Part shown: positions 1 through 10,104 of the stretch, piece by piece
How positions within the stretch are numbered: position 1 is the stretch's first letter
Layout: every line of letters starts with the position of its first letter
From: Bacillota bacterium
GTDB taxonomy: Bacteria > Bacillota > Clostridia > TANB77 > CAG-465
DNA length: 64,000 bases
Reading direction: 5' to 3'
Assembly: GCA_023410645.1 (NCBI GenBank)
Contig: JAEYPQ010000007.1
Location: 1-64,000 of the forward strand
Made by a program: the position numbers and the translations under genes
The notes under the pieces: generated by a model
What the model was told of the DNA's origin: nothing
Seen by the model: the letters and a program-made list of their open reading frames with translations, nothing else
The model's database searches: none

Positions 1-3000
1 CCCATGTTCCACTTCTTAATATCTCATTTTGTGTAAATGTATCATATCCTTCAGATTCTGTTTTATTTCCATATATTACTACATTTGTTATATCAAAATC
101 ACATCTTATATAGTAATATTTTATGAACTCATTTGTATCTACATTATTATATCCTGCTACACTTGATGTACTTACCCTTGGAGTTATAGTAAATGTGGCA
201 TTCTTTTGAAGATTTACCTGTGTCTTATCAGAATGGTTTACAGTCTGTTGAGTTGCTATATCCACACTTATATTAAGTGGAGTTAGTACATTTACTTTAT
301 TTACCTCTGAATCTTTATATTCATGCATCTGTGTAGCATTATTATCTACACCTATATTTTCACTTGTTAATCCGTTACTTCTATTAAGTACTGTATCAAT
401 ATCGTAATATATTCTTGCTTTTAATACCCTCATACCATTTACTTGACTTACTGGTATTCTTAATATTGGATTACTTTCAAAATCACTTACATTTGTTGTA
501 GCATTTCCTACTGTTTGATATTGTGTATAATTATATGGATAATTTGGTACTGTTGTATCTATTTTCTTAGTTGCTTCATTTAAATTTCTTATACTCCATG
601 TTTGAATTATCTTATTTGTATTAAATAACTCTGGTTTATTAGGTAATTTAAATGTATCATTTGTTCCTGTAAGTGTAAATGTTAAATTTTGGTGTGATGC
701 TGCTGAGCTTGCAGAAACTGCATTAAGTCTAGATTGTAATGTATTACTTAATGCTGTAGTTTTACTACTACAATCATCTGATCCACCAGTTCCACAAGAT
801 CTATCTGGTTCATCAGAAAGTGAGTAACTACTGCTTGGTAAATCTACAGTTGTTATATTATCAGTAAATCCACCATTTAATCTACTTTGATATGCGCTCG
901 ATGTGTTTAAAGTATATACTGTCTCTCCTTGATCAAATAATACCTCTCCTTTATTCGTAGTTGAATCGAATAAATCTACTTTTGATATCCTATACATTTT
1001 AAAGTTCTTTATTTTATAATATGTGTGTTCATATGGTACGTTATATGTATATGTTAATGTTTTTGTAATTGTACGGCTATATGATTGACATGTAGTATGA
1101 TATCCAATTATTTCTCTTTCACCTGTTGGATTTCCTTCTTCATCTAAGATTGGATCTCCATAGTCTGGCGCCTTATGAGTTGAGTCACAACCACTATGCG
1201 TTAATCCACTTATATAGCCTTTTACACTTATTGTTATAGTTGCAGTCTTAGTTCCAGTTCTTATATTTTTTTCATAGTCTGCTCTTCTAAAATAATATGG
1301 ATACGCTCCAGATATATATCCTTTTAAAGCCTTACCTGATGCTATATAATCTATATCTTCACCTGATGTTGATGAAGAATATCCTGAACTTCCTGAATCA
1401 AGTGGATTATTTACAAATGCGAGTTTTCCAGAGAAGTCTATATCTTGCTGATAAGAGCCATCCCCACCTTGTGTTCTATAATAGAAATCTACATATGTGT
1501 AGCTAGTAGTTGCATTATTTAAATTAACCGTTTCTCCACTTTGCCTTGTTGCATTTTGTGCATTTGTCATAGCACCACTTTTTGTGGTTCCATTTCCTAT
1601 TTGGTACCCCAAATAAGTATATGCACTATTTGTATACTTAGATATCGTCATTTTATCCTGATATCCAATTACAAAATACTCACTTGTATCAGAAGGAATA
1701 CTTACTTTTCTACCTGTTAAATTATTATATCCATTTTCTCTTACTGTCCCATTAATTTTTTCAGTAGGATTCTTTCCTATTAGATTTCCATTTTCATCCA
1801 AATGTCTTATATATACTTTTCTGTCAGTTGATGAAGTTGGTTCTTCATAATAGAAATTTAGTACAACAGCACTTGCAGAATTAAATTCTGTACCATCGCC
1901 ATAATAATTTACTCCATTTAAAGTTGTTTTTGTTTTGTTACTTCCCCATGCAGATGTTTCACCATTTGCTCTCATTTTTTGTACTGCTGCAGCAAGAGTA
2001 CCTGCAATCCATTTTTTACCTTCCACATAACTATATGTTTTTTGATTATATGTATAAGATGCGCCATAATATTGATAAGTTTTATCAACATCAGCTCCAC
2101 CAAGAAATTCTAAATTGTTATTTCCACTGACTACTGCTTTAGAATTATTCAATATAGTCTGATTGCCATTTTTATCAGTTAGAATATGGTTAATTTGTAC
2201 AATTCTTTGATCATAATAAAAAGCAATAACTGTTACTGGATCTTTTATATTGTAGCTCATAGATGTTTTAGAATATCCATAACTTCTTGTTGATGCTGAT
2301 AGATTTCTTATTGCAGTTGCACTATCATTTCCTGTTGAAACTTTAACTCCAACGTAGTTATAATTACTTTTTTTGTTTGAATAACTTGCTGTTTGAGTTG
2401 TATTTAATTCTACCTCTTTCGTAGTAGTTTGAGCTTCATTTTCTACATATTGTCCATCTATATTTTTATAATAATGTAAAACTATAAATTTAGGCTTATC
2501 TGGAATTGCAAATGTAATTTTTTTATAGAATAATTGATCAAGCCCACTTTTCCCAACACTTTCGGCAGCGCTTTGAGAGTCAATATTATATATATAATTA
2601 TCTTCATCTCTTATAGCAACTACTTTTGATATCCATGCTGTTGTTATACCTTTATTAGTAAATTCTTTTTTGATGGAACTTGTATCCTCTTCATCGATAA
2701 CATTGAATGATTTATAATTATAACTCCCGTTATCTGTAACAACTTTATATGCAACCTCAGTCTTTTTTATAACTAAAGAATAGTCACCATTATTGGCCTT
2801 AGCTATTTTTCCGGCATAGTCTTGTGCATTACTAGTTCCATTATCTCTTATAAAAGGAAGTGCATTATAAAATACATTATTATTAGCTTTTGTTATTACA
2901 TTTGAAACACTGTAATTTTTACCTTCAATTGTATATGTATATGTTGATTTAGTTGGAGTTACAGTAACATTTTTAGAACTTATACTAGATATAGACATCC

Positions 3001-3313
3001 TTTTAATTCCAGAGGAAGTAGGTGTCTTATTACGTAAAGTCGCAAAATTATTTCCGGCAGTATCATATTCCATAGTTACTCTATTTCCATTATAATAAGA
3101 TTTTTCTCTCTCATCAGCTACTGAATAGTTAATAAATGTGAGTGAAGTACATCCATCATCTCTACAAAAAGCCTTAGATGTCTCTCCACCATATTTGGAA
3201 TCTAAATCACTCTCAGACAGTCCAAAAACAATATTGGTCGATCTAAATATTGAAAAATAGGCTATTAGTATTAAAATTAATCCAATTAATTTTATTAATT
3301 TTTGTTTTTTCAT
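1..3313 (-). CDS. Large exported repeat protein, MucBP-like modules, 3' end outside window
   Basis: The frame stays open from an ATG at 3313 to the window edge (at least 1104 codons), with AGGAGG five bases before the ATG. The protein starts with a charged Lys-rich stretch and one hydrophobic segment (about residues 8-20), so it is a secreted or membrane-anchored protein. The rest is Thr/Ser/Asn/Tyr-rich. Stretches near residues 270 (VLHYYKNIDGQYV) and 500 (VYIRHLDENGNLIG) resemble MucBP-type adhesin modules; several paired Cys (CRDDGC, SCGTGG...DDC) may form disulfides. It lies 25 bp after the second SLH-like gene and is the last gene seen in the filament operon, so I infer a surface adhesin or tip component. 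The stop and C-terminal anchor are not visible. Exact family not recognised. Confidence 0.75.
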   Translation of the reverse strand, partial: MKKQKLIKLIGLILILIAYFSIFRSTNIVFGLSESDLDSKYGGETSKAFCRDDGCTSLTFINYSVADEREKSYYNGNRVTMEYDTAGNNFATLRNKTPTSSGIKRMSISSISSKNVTVTPTKSTYTYTIEGKNYSVSNVITKANNNVFYNALPFIRDNGTSNAQDYAGKIAKANNGDYSLVIKKTEVAYKVVTDNGSYNYKSFNVIDEEDTSSIKKEFTNKGITTAWISKVVAIRDEDNYIYNIDSQSAAESVGKSGLDQLFYKKITFAIPDKPKFIVLHYYKNIDGQYVENEAQTTTKEVELNTTQTASYSNKKSNYNYVGVKVSTGNDSATAIRNLSASTRSYGYSKTSMSYNIKDPVTVIAFYYDQRIVQINHILTDKNGNQTILNNSKAVVSGNNNLEFLGGADVDKTYQYYGASYTYNQKTYSYVEGKKWIAGTLAAAVQKMRANGETSAWGSNKTKTTLNGVNYYGDGTEFNSASAVVLNFYYEEPTSSTDRKVYIRHLDENGNLIGKNPTEKINGTVRENGYNNLTGRKVSIPSDTSEYFVIGYQDKMTISKYTNSAYTYLGYQIGNGTTKSGAMTNAQNATRQSGETVNLNNATTSYTYVDFYYRTQGGDGSYQQDIDFSGKLAFVNNPLDSGSSGYSSSTSGEDIDYIASGKALKGYISGAYPYYFRRADYEKNIRTGTKTATITISVKGYISGLTHSGCDSTHKAPDYGDPILDEEGNPTGEREIIGYHTTCQSYSRTITKTLTYTYNVPYEHTYYKIKNFKMYRISKVDLFDSTTNKGEVLFDQGETVYTLNTSSAYQSRLNGGFTDNITTVDLPSSSYSLSDEPDRSCGTGGSDDCSSKTTALSNTLQSRLNAVSASSAASHQNLTFTLTGTNDTFKLPNKPELFNTNKIIQTWSIRNLNEATKKIDTTVPNYPYNYTQYQTVGNATTNVSDFESNPILRIPVSQVNGMRVLKARIYYDIDTVLNRSNGLTSENIGVDNNATQMHEYKDSEVNKVNVLTPLNISVDIATQQTVNHSDKTQVNLQKNATFTITPRVSTSSVAGYNNVDTNEFIKYYYIRCDFDITNVVIYGNKTESEGYDTFTQNEILRSGTW

Positions 3314-3338
3314 ATTGTCCTCCTAAATATTGTTTTTA

Positions 3339-4694
3339 TTAATCTTCCACATTTTCATGTGTACTATATATATCTTTTACTTGCCCTGCAACAGAATCAT
3401 TTACTGCACTGTTTACAATGTGTAATGATTTACTATCAAGTGATCTTGTAAGTGGAACGTCAATAATTTGTTCTAATGAACCAATTTTATATCTTGTCTT
3501 ATCTTGTTGCCAAAAATCTCCAAATAATAGATATACATCTGAATTAGTTGATTCTATAGTATAATTAACCTTTGTTCTTACCCTATATGCAGTTCCATCA
3601 AAGTATATTGCAGGAAATTGCACATTAGATGTTCCAGAAATTTTTACATTATTTTCTTTAATATATTGAACATAATCTTCAACTTCTTCTTTTGATATGC
3701 TATATGCAAATAAACTACTTACTTTGTTATAGAAATCATCTACATTAATTGTAGTATAATCAATATTTAATATTGTACTGAAATAATCTTCCACTCTTTC
3801 TTGCATTTGAGCAAAATATTCTTTTCTATCACTATATATTTGATTTGGATCAGAATCCTTTTCCTCTCCTAAATAAACATAATTAGATATCTCATATATT
3901 TTATTATCTACTCCTTCTAAAATATATGGATAAATTGAGGCATTAGATGGTAAATTCTCTCCACTCATATTTATTTTTTCACCATTTGGAGTAATTAGAT
4001 TATCCTTTTCAACATAATCGATAATAATCTTATTTAATAGTCCTTTTGTTATTTTTGAATTTCCATTTATTTTCTTATTCACATTTTCTAATATTCCAGC
4101 TGTAATTAGATTTTTTATGGAATCTTTTTCTTCATTGCTAAATTTATCAAAATTCTTTATATTAACTGTTATACTTTCATCGGTCTGTTTATCTAGTACT
4201 ATTTTCCTCAAATTAGCTAATTCATTAATTACATTTATATATGTTTCATTATTATTTTCATTTTGTACATCAATAAAACTATTTGAAATTATCTTCATAG
4301 ATTTCGCATATTCTACCCAAATTTCATTATTATATTTTGGTTCCTCAGCAAGATCTATTAAGCTTGAAATATCATTAGTATTTAATGTAGCAGCTATAAC
4401 AAGTTTTAATGCTTCTGATTTAGTTACAAATTGATATGAACTAGAAGAAGAATTATTATATAACTTACTAAACCCATATAAATCCATTTTATCTTCATAA
4501 GAACTATATTTTACATTAGAAAAGAATATTATTCCTTTATATGCAATTATTACTAATAAAAATAATATTACAATACTTGTTAAAGTAATGAGTAAGATCC
4601 TTTTAATTTTATTATTACCCTTTTTAGCATTATCTTTTTGTACTTTTTTATCCTTATTTATATCTTTACTATTAATCATATAGTTCACACTCAC
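3339..4694 (-). CDS. Membrane-anchored SLH-like protein, copy 2
   Basis: A 451-residue protein with a basic cytoplasmic N-terminus, one transmembrane helix (about residues 33-53) and a long extracellular part. After the helix it carries a segment typical of S-layer-homology domains (FVTKSEALKLVIAATL), and a second SLH-like stretch follows around residue 200 (GNSKITKGLLNKIIIDYVEK). The C-terminal part (ISGTSNVQFPAIYFDGTAYR) is shared with the upstream gene, so the two are paralogues; a duplication is the simplest origin. Eight bases separate them. SLH domains normally bind cell-wall polymers; here the inferred job is to hold the filament or the giant downstream protein at the wall. The GTG at 4694 and the ATG at 4679 are both possible starts; neither has a strong Shine-Dalgarno sequence. 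Confidence 0.7.
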   Translation of the reverse strand: MSVNYMINSKDINKDKKVQKDNAKKGNNKIKRILLITLTSIVILFLLVIIAYKGIIFFSNVKYSSYEDKMDLYGFSKLYNNSSSSSYQFVTKSEALKLVIAATLNTNDISSLIDLAEEPKYNNEIWVEYAKSMKIISNSFIDVQNENNNETYINVINELANLRKIVLDKQTDESITVNIKNFDKFSNEEKDSIKNLITAGILENVNKKINGNSKITKGLLNKIIIDYVEKDNLITPNGEKINMSGENLPSNASIYPYILEGVDNKIYEISNYVYLGEEKDSDPNQIYSDRKEYFAQMQERVEDYFSTILNIDYTTINVDDFYNKVSSLFAYSISKEEVEDYVQYIKENNVKISGTSNVQFPAIYFDGTAYRVRTKVNYTIESTNSDVYLLFGDFWQQDKTRYKIGSLEQIIDVPLTRSLDSKSLHIVNSAVNDSVAGQVKDIYSTHENVED

Positions 4695-4702
4695 TTCTAA
4701 AT

Positions 4703-6148
4703 TTATTTAACAATTTCGCCAGCAATCATGTTAGATATAGGTAGAGGTACTACATACATAATATCACTACTATCCGCTCTAAAACTTAAAGGCACATCTA
4801 TGATCTTTTGAGTTTTTCCAATCTTATAACTTTGAGAATTTTGTAAAGTCAAATCCTTATATAAAACATTATTTAGATTATTTGCACTTTCAATATTATA
4901 TTCAATTTTTGTTCTTGCTCTGTAATTTACACCATCAAAGTATACTGCCGGCATTTGAACTTTTGCACTACCAGTTATTTTTATATTATTTGCTTTTACA
5001 TATTCAATATACTTATCCAAATCTTCAATTCCATCATAATAATTATCCATTATTCTTAAATTATCTTTCATTTCTTCAATCTTTTCATCAGATAAATTAT
5101 CGTAACTTATGTTTAAGATTGTATTAAAGTATATACTTACAATTTCATCTATCTGAAGATATTGTTCTTTCATTTCCTTAAAACATTGTAAAGCATTTTT
5201 ATATTTTTTCTCATCAGCTTTGAAATCCTTAGTCTCATATATTGATTTATCAACATTTGCTAAAATGTATGGATAATCTTTTACATTTGAAGGTTCTTTT
5301 TCTTTATTTATATTTAATTTTTCTCCATTTATTGTAATTAGATTATTTTTCTCAACTAAATTAATTATAAGTTTATTTAATTCACCTTTACGTATTTTTT
5401 TATTTCCGTTTAAGTTTTTATTACTATTATCTATGATTCCTGTGCTAACTAGATCAGAAATATTACTCTGTTCTTCCACCGTATATGCATTAATATCTTT
5501 AAACTCAGGGGTAGTAGTAGAAACTAGATCTATTTTAAGTAAATTTTTCTTAACACTAGTAATATATTTTATAACTTCAAGATATGTTGCTTTCTCATTT
5601 GCATTATCCTGATTTATATCTTTTTGTGAAATTATCCCTTTATTTAAGGCATAATCTACCCACATTCCATTAGTATATTTTTCCACATATTCATATGGTG
5701 TATTTTCATCTACATTTGTTTGATTATTCTCATCAGTAAATCCTTCTTCTGTATCTGTATCACCTTCATCAATTATGTCGCTATAATCAACTAAATCTTT
5801 TATATCATTTCTATTTAATGCAGCTGCAATTATTAACTTCAATGCCTCTGATTTAGTTACATAGTCACTATTTCTTGCTGTTGAATTGTTATATAAATCA
5901 GAAAATGCATAGTTATTCATCTTAGTTTGATATTCAGAATACACATTAAATCTGAAAAATTCAACTAATTTATAAACACCAAAACCAGCTAATAGTAAAA
6001 CTAATAAAGCTACAATAATAAATATAACTGTAATTTTAGATTTTATTTTCTTTTTTGGTTTATCTTGTTTTTTATCTGCACTCTCGCCTTGATCTTCTTT
6101 TCTCATATATGCTGGTATTATCTTCTTTTTATTATTTTCTTCATTCAT
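4703..6148 (-). CDS. Membrane-anchored SLH-like protein, copy 1
   Basis: A 481-residue protein: Lys-rich N-terminus (about 35 residues), one transmembrane helix (about 38-62), then an extracellular region with an SLH-like unit (YVTKSEALKLIIAAALNRND), an acidic insert (residues 125-150, many Asp/Glu) absent from its paralogue, a second SLH-like unit (NKKIRKGELNKLIINLVEK), and a C-terminal domain (KITGSAKVQMPAVYFDGVNY) that matches the downstream paralogue. The order transmembrane anchor, SLH, unknown domain is unusual, because SLH units mostly occur in proteins with a cleaved signal peptide. The ATG at 6148 has AGGTGG upstream at a long spacing. Inferred to be a wall-contacting accessory of the filament system encoded by the same operon. 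Confidence 0.7.
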   Translation of the reverse strand: MNEENNKKKIIPAYMRKEDQGESADKKQDKPKKKIKSKITVIFIIVALLVLLLAGFGVYKLVEFFRFNVYSEYQTKMNNYAFSDLYNNSTARNSDYVTKSEALKLIIAAALNRNDIKDLVDYSDIIDEGDTDTEEGFTDENNQTNVDENTPYEYVEKYTNGMWVDYALNKGIISQKDINQDNANEKATYLEVIKYITSVKKNLLKIDLVSTTTPEFKDINAYTVEEQSNISDLVSTGIIDNSNKNLNGNKKIRKGELNKLIINLVEKNNLITINGEKLNINKEKEPSNVKDYPYILANVDKSIYETKDFKADEKKYKNALQCFKEMKEQYLQIDEIVSIYFNTILNISYDNLSDEKIEEMKDNLRIMDNYYDGIEDLDKYIEYVKANNIKITGSAKVQMPAVYFDGVNYRARTKIEYNIESANNLNNVLYKDLTLQNSQSYKIGKTQKIIDVPLSFRADSSDIMYVVPLPISNMIAGEIVK

Positions 6149-6171
6149 ATATAATACTTACCACCTTTCAT

Positions 6172-7350
6172 TTATGGTCTACATAATGGACAAGGATAAA
6201 ATCCTTGTATTGGAACATTTTCTCCATCATCATTTTTCAAAGTTGCTTTTGCAGAAGCAGCCTGCTGTTTAGTAGTAACAAAATATGGAGTTATTCCATC
6301 ATGTTTTGATACCTGATATTCAGGGCAATTTGGATCTTTATGGTATAAATTCATTTTAAAGTTTGAATAATCAGTTGGAACTGAAAGATAATATTTCGTA
6401 ACTAAGTCTAACTTAGATATTCCGTAAGCCTTAGTGTTTAAATATTTATTTCCAATTGATATACCTTGTACAAATGCAAGCATACCAACATTTTCTATAG
6501 TTTCATACATTTCATCTTGAGTAGTTTCTGGAAATACAAAATTATATGTTATTCCAGCAGCCCTCGCATATGAATTGTTTGCATTTACTGCGTAAGCCAT
6601 TTCTTCTGTTACTGTTTTAGATATTATCTCTTTTCTTTTTGCACGTAACATTTCAACAATTTGTGCTTTATTACCATAATTTCCAGCAACTAGAACTGAA
6701 TTGTTTGCATCATCAGAAAGGTAGAAAGTTTGTACAGTTGATCTACTATAATCATCTTTTGCAATATCAACAAATTGTCCTAAATATTTATATGAACCTC
6801 TGTGAGTAACATAATCATCCATTGTAAATTCAATTGTATGGATTGAATCAGCAGATGGTACAATACCATCTACTACTTGACCTCCTGTCATTATTGAATA
6901 TGAGTATGAATAATATCTCTTAGGTTTTACTGAATGTCTAATAACACTTTGTCCATTTTCATCAAAGTTCTCTATTGAAGATACTGTAACACCGTTATAA
7001 TCAACTATTGCTATTGCTGGTACAAATAATTGAAGATATTGTTCAGCAGCTTGATTACCTTTTATGCCAAAGTTATTATATAATGAGTTTAAGAAAGTAT
7101 CAACACCAATTTGAGCATTTACACTTATTTTTTTATTTTGTAATCCAGAATATCCATAATCTATTTCAGCATCTGAGCTTTCAACTTCCTTCATTTGATT
7201 TGCCGCATCTTCTACTGCCTGATTTATTATTTTTTTATAATATAGTTCTTGTTCTTCTGCTTTTATTGTATAGGATACGTTTACATATACAATTATAATT
7301 ATTGGAAGTATAATTCCTATAAATATAAGAGAAAAATCTGTTATCTTCAA
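6172..7350 (-). CDS. Pilin-like exported protein with Ada-type Cys motif at C-terminus
   Basis: 392 residues with an N-terminal hydrophobic helix (about 5-27) directly followed by a charged helical stretch (KAEEQELYYKKIINQAVEDA), the layout of long pseudopilins. The body has no domain I can name. The extreme C-terminus reads LYHKDPNCPEY... then GFYPCPLCRP, a spacing of His/Cys then a CxxC that resembles the Zn-binding segment of Ada-like proteins and of some exported thermonuclease-like proteins; metal binding is an inference. The start is TTG at 7350, chosen because AGGTGA lies upstream at good distance and no ATG is near. It lies between the 597-residue pilin-like gene and the SLH pair in the filament operon. 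Confidence 0.65.
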   Translation of the reverse strand: MKITDFSLIFIGIILPIIIIVYVNVSYTIKAEEQELYYKKIINQAVEDAANQMKEVESSDAEIDYGYSGLQNKKISVNAQIGVDTFLNSLYNNFGIKGNQAAEQYLQLFVPAIAIVDYNGVTVSSIENFDENGQSVIRHSVKPKRYYSYSYSIMTGGQVVDGIVPSADSIHTIEFTMDDYVTHRGSYKYLGQFVDIAKDDYSRSTVQTFYLSDDANNSVLVAGNYGNKAQIVEMLRAKRKEIISKTVTEEMAYAVNANNSYARAAGITYNFVFPETTQDEMYETIENVGMLAFVQGISIGNKYLNTKAYGISKLDLVTKYYLSVPTDYSNFKMNLYHKDPNCPEYQVSKHDGITPYFVTTKQQAASAKATLKNDDGENVPIQGFYPCPLCRP

Positions 7351-7367
7351 TTATTTCACCTACTTCT

Positions 7368-9161
7368 TTATAATCCTTTATATTTTACTGTATAACTAAT
7401 TGAACTACCTGAAGTTAAGCAACTGGCATGTCCAGTATCAACTTTATAAGTAAATTTTAATGTTGAATACTTTTTGCTTTCATCAACAGGATAATTTGTT
7501 AAGCTTATTCCATTTCTAACATCACCACTAGCAATAATTTCCCATCTATTTGTTACTAAACTATATCCTTCTACCCTCCATGAGTCATTACCACTATGTC
7601 CATTTGAAATAAATACATTAAATGTGAATTGAGTTATTATTGTTCCTGGAATTTCTATACTTTGTAGTGTAGATTCTCCAACACTATTTATTCTATTAGA
7701 TGCACCACTACTTAGTGCGAAGAAGCCTACTACTGCGTCTTTTGATACTGCACCTGTTGAATCCACCGCATGTACTTGAACAGCGTATGCACCATTTTGA
7801 TTTGCATTTACTAATATTGTTTGTGCACTTGAAGTTGTAGTTTTATTTTCAATAGTTCCATTTGGGTATGTAATTTTCCATTCATATCTTACAACAGTAA
7901 TTCCATTTCCTGGATTTGGACTTTCTGCTCTAAAGTTTAGCGTAGTACCAACTGGAACAACTGCATCCCCATTTATTACATCCGGACTTGCGTATATTAT
8001 AGGGGCAGCCATTGGAATAGTTAGAGACATACTAGCACTCATTGGTTCATTATATACATTATATATTGTTATTTTTATTGTATATTTTCCAGGTGCACTG
8101 AAATTATATGCCATTGTTGAATTACTGCTAGAATATACCGTAGTACCAATTGCATTTGTTATCGTCCAAGCATATCTTGATACATCTGTATTATTAGATA
8201 TACTAAAGTTAATTGTTTGTGGATTTATTGTACTTCCATTTGCAACATAAGGGTTAGTTATTATTACTGGTGGAACCATATTAGGCTTGTACAACGTAAA
8301 CTTAAGTGGATTTGATATTACCGAATCACCAAGCTGATCAGTAACTTTTATTTCAACTGAATACGTTCCCGTCATATTAGTAAAATTATAATCTATTGCT
8401 TTGCTACCAGTTTTGACATCCATATAACCGTCACTATATATTATTCTCCACTCGTAAGCTATAACATTTGATTCAATTATTGTATCTGGTAATTTTACAT
8501 CAAAATGAATTATTCCTGGCTTAGCAATACCATTATTTTGTATTGTAGGTGTAGTAATAATTTGTGGCTTATTAGAGTTAGCATCATATCCTAAATATAC
8601 CGATGCCACTTCTTGCCATGCATTATTTTTTACAATTCCTCCATAATTTACTGCAATCCTATCAGTTTTTGAAGTTGGAACTATTGTATTAAATATAGCT
8701 CCTGCCATAGTTTTATTACTATTTTTTAATTTTATATAAAACTGATCTCCTTCATTTAATAAATATGTACCAGTTTTTAATGTCTTATGATCTAGACTTG
8801 TTACATTTGCAGTTGTAGTTGTTAAATCTTCAAATATTTGATCATTATAATCAATTACATATTGTTCGATATATTCATTTGCACTTGTATTATCTGGATT
8901 TTTCGTTAAAACTTTTCTATGTGCTTCAAGTTCAATATCATATAAATTACCTGTTGCAGCTATTGTATTTACAAATTTATCATATGATGATTGATCTATA
9001 TATCCTGAATTAAGTACTTCATCAACAAAGTTTGTTGTTGCCTTTAACACAAGATTATATGACATGTCATCTTGTCTTTCAAAATAGTTATATAAAGGAA
9101 ATATAACTATTAACATTACAAGTACTATTATTGTTATAACAATGCTTAAATTATCTTTCAT
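7368..9161 (-). CDS. Long pilin-like protein with PKD/Ig-like repeats
   Basis: 597 residues. The N-terminal helix (about 6-27) is followed by a helical segment (ERQDDMSYNLVLKATTNFVD) that is clearly paralogous to the 248-residue protein encoded at 10105-10851. After residue 200 come three or more PKD/Ig-like beta modules, each with a YEWKITYPNG or YAWTITNAIGT type core and a GxYxVxIxVxD strand, followed by a C-terminal domain with two Gly/Ser-rich strands. PKD modules are common stalks in secreted bacterial proteins. With the filament genes around it, this is best read as a large minor pilin or tip adhesin whose N-terminus enters the filament and whose PKD part is displayed. The ribosome site AAGGAGGG is strong. 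Confidence 0.7.
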   Translation of the reverse strand: MKDNLSIVITIIVLVMLIVIFPLYNYFERQDDMSYNLVLKATTNFVDEVLNSGYIDQSSYDKFVNTIAATGNLYDIELEAHRKVLTKNPDNTSANEYIEQYVIDYNDQIFEDLTTTTANVTSLDHKTLKTGTYLLNEGDQFYIKLKNSNKTMAGAIFNTIVPTSKTDRIAVNYGGIVKNNAWQEVASVYLGYDANSNKPQIITTPTIQNNGIAKPGIIHFDVKLPDTIIESNVIAYEWRIIYSDGYMDVKTGSKAIDYNFTNMTGTYSVEIKVTDQLGDSVISNPLKFTLYKPNMVPPVIITNPYVANGSTINPQTINFSISNNTDVSRYAWTITNAIGTTVYSSSNSTMAYNFSAPGKYTIKITIYNVYNEPMSASMSLTIPMAAPIIYASPDVINGDAVVPVGTTLNFRAESPNPGNGITVVRYEWKITYPNGTIENKTTTSSAQTILVNANQNGAYAVQVHAVDSTGAVSKDAVVGFFALSSGASNRINSVGESTLQSIEIPGTIITQFTFNVFISNGHSGNDSWRVEGYSLVTNRWEIIASGDVRNGISLTNYPVDESKKYSTLKFTYKVDTGHASCLTSGSSISYTVKYKGL

Positions 9162-9192
9162 ACAAGTTATATTCTCCCTCCTTGTTTTTAGT

Positions 9193-9678
9193 TTATACTA
9201 AAGCATCTATTTGTTGTTGTGTTGCTTCTGTAATATCGATATATACTAAATTTTGTGAAATTGTTCTATAATTTAATACATACTTGGCATTTAAATTTAT
9301 AAGCGTTGTAAGTTTACTAAATGTTGTTGAATTAATTGTTGCTTGAGGAGTAACATTTGTATCAGAAGATATTATTGTTGTGCCACTTTGATTTTTTATA
9401 GTAACTACATACTCAATTTGAGTTTTACTATCTCCAAATACATCTCTTTTTATATAATTGTAAAAATATGATATTACTTCATTACCAGTTATTAATCTAA
9501 ATTTTTGAACAGGTGCGTTTATAATAACAGATTCATCTAAAGCTCTTTCATTATATTCAAAAGCAAGATCTGCATAATCATTTGTTGTTTTAAAAAGAAA
9601 TATTGTTATTGTAAGAGCAGCTATAAAAATAACAATGTAAACACCAGTATATATAGCTTCAAATGTAGAATTCTCCAT
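9193..9678 (-). CDS. Short pilin-like protein
   Basis: 161 residues: a hydrophobic helix at about residues 8-29 (AIYTGVYIVIFIAALTITIF), then a short charged helix and a beta-rich tail with many Thr/Ile. It has the same outline as the short proteins at 9694, 10871 and 11476, although the AIMIGVG signature is less exact here. No GFxxxE-type prepilin cleavage site is visible, so if it is a pilin it is processed by a non-classical site or not at all. AGGGATGG precedes the ATG. Inferred to be a minor subunit of the filament encoded by this operon. Confidence 0.6.
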   Translation of the reverse strand: MENSTFEAIYTGVYIVIFIAALTITIFLFKTTNDYADLAFEYNERALDESVIINAPVQKFRLITGNEVISYFYNYIKRDVFGDSKTQIEYVVTIKNQSGTTIISSDTNVTPQATINSTTFSKLTTLINLNAKYVLNYRTISQNLVYIDITEATQQQIDALV

Positions 9679-9693
9679 TACTTCACCATCCCT

Positions 9694-10089
9694 TTATTTT
9701 GTAAAATACACATTTACCAAATCATTTCCTTTATATATTTCTAATGTTACGGAAAATTTTGTATCATAACTTATACTTCCATTTTTTATACTAGTTTCAA
9801 TATAATTTATTCCACTTGCATTGTTTCTGGCAGCTCCATTATAATTTATCTTAACTAGTGGATCATCTTTGTATTTTCTACTTGCATTTAACAAATCAAC
9901 ACCAGTCTTAGTTGTATTATTATACATATCAAATTCATTGAATCTATCCTGTATTGATATATCCGTTTCATATACATTTTTGTATACATCCTGCATTTGG
10001 CCAATAATAACAAATATACTAGATGTAATTGCTATTGTTACAAAAATACCAACGCCTATCATAATTGCTCTGTTTGATATGTAATCCAT
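9694..10089 (-). CDS. Short pilin-like protein with AIMIGVG helix
   Basis: 131 residues with an N-terminal helix (RAIMIGVGIFVTIAITSSIF) that is almost the same as in the 172-residue protein at 11476-11994, then a segment with VDLLNASRKYKDD that matches the VLSALQKYYND of that protein. This shared plan (helix, short linker, a conserved LL/AL-x-x-x-KY motif, small beta domain) defines a family of pilin-like subunits inside this operon. AAAGGAGATT lies before the ATG. Function as minor filament subunit is inferred from family resemblance and position only. Confidence 0.65.
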   Translation of the reverse strand: MDYISNRAIMIGVGIFVTIAITSSIFVIIGQMQDVYKNVYETDISIQDRFNEFDMYNNTTKTGVDLLNASRKYKDDPLVKINYNGAARNNASGINYIETSIKNGSISYDTKFSVTLEIYKGNDLVNVYFTK

Positions 10090-10104
10090 AAACTAATCTC
10101 CTTT

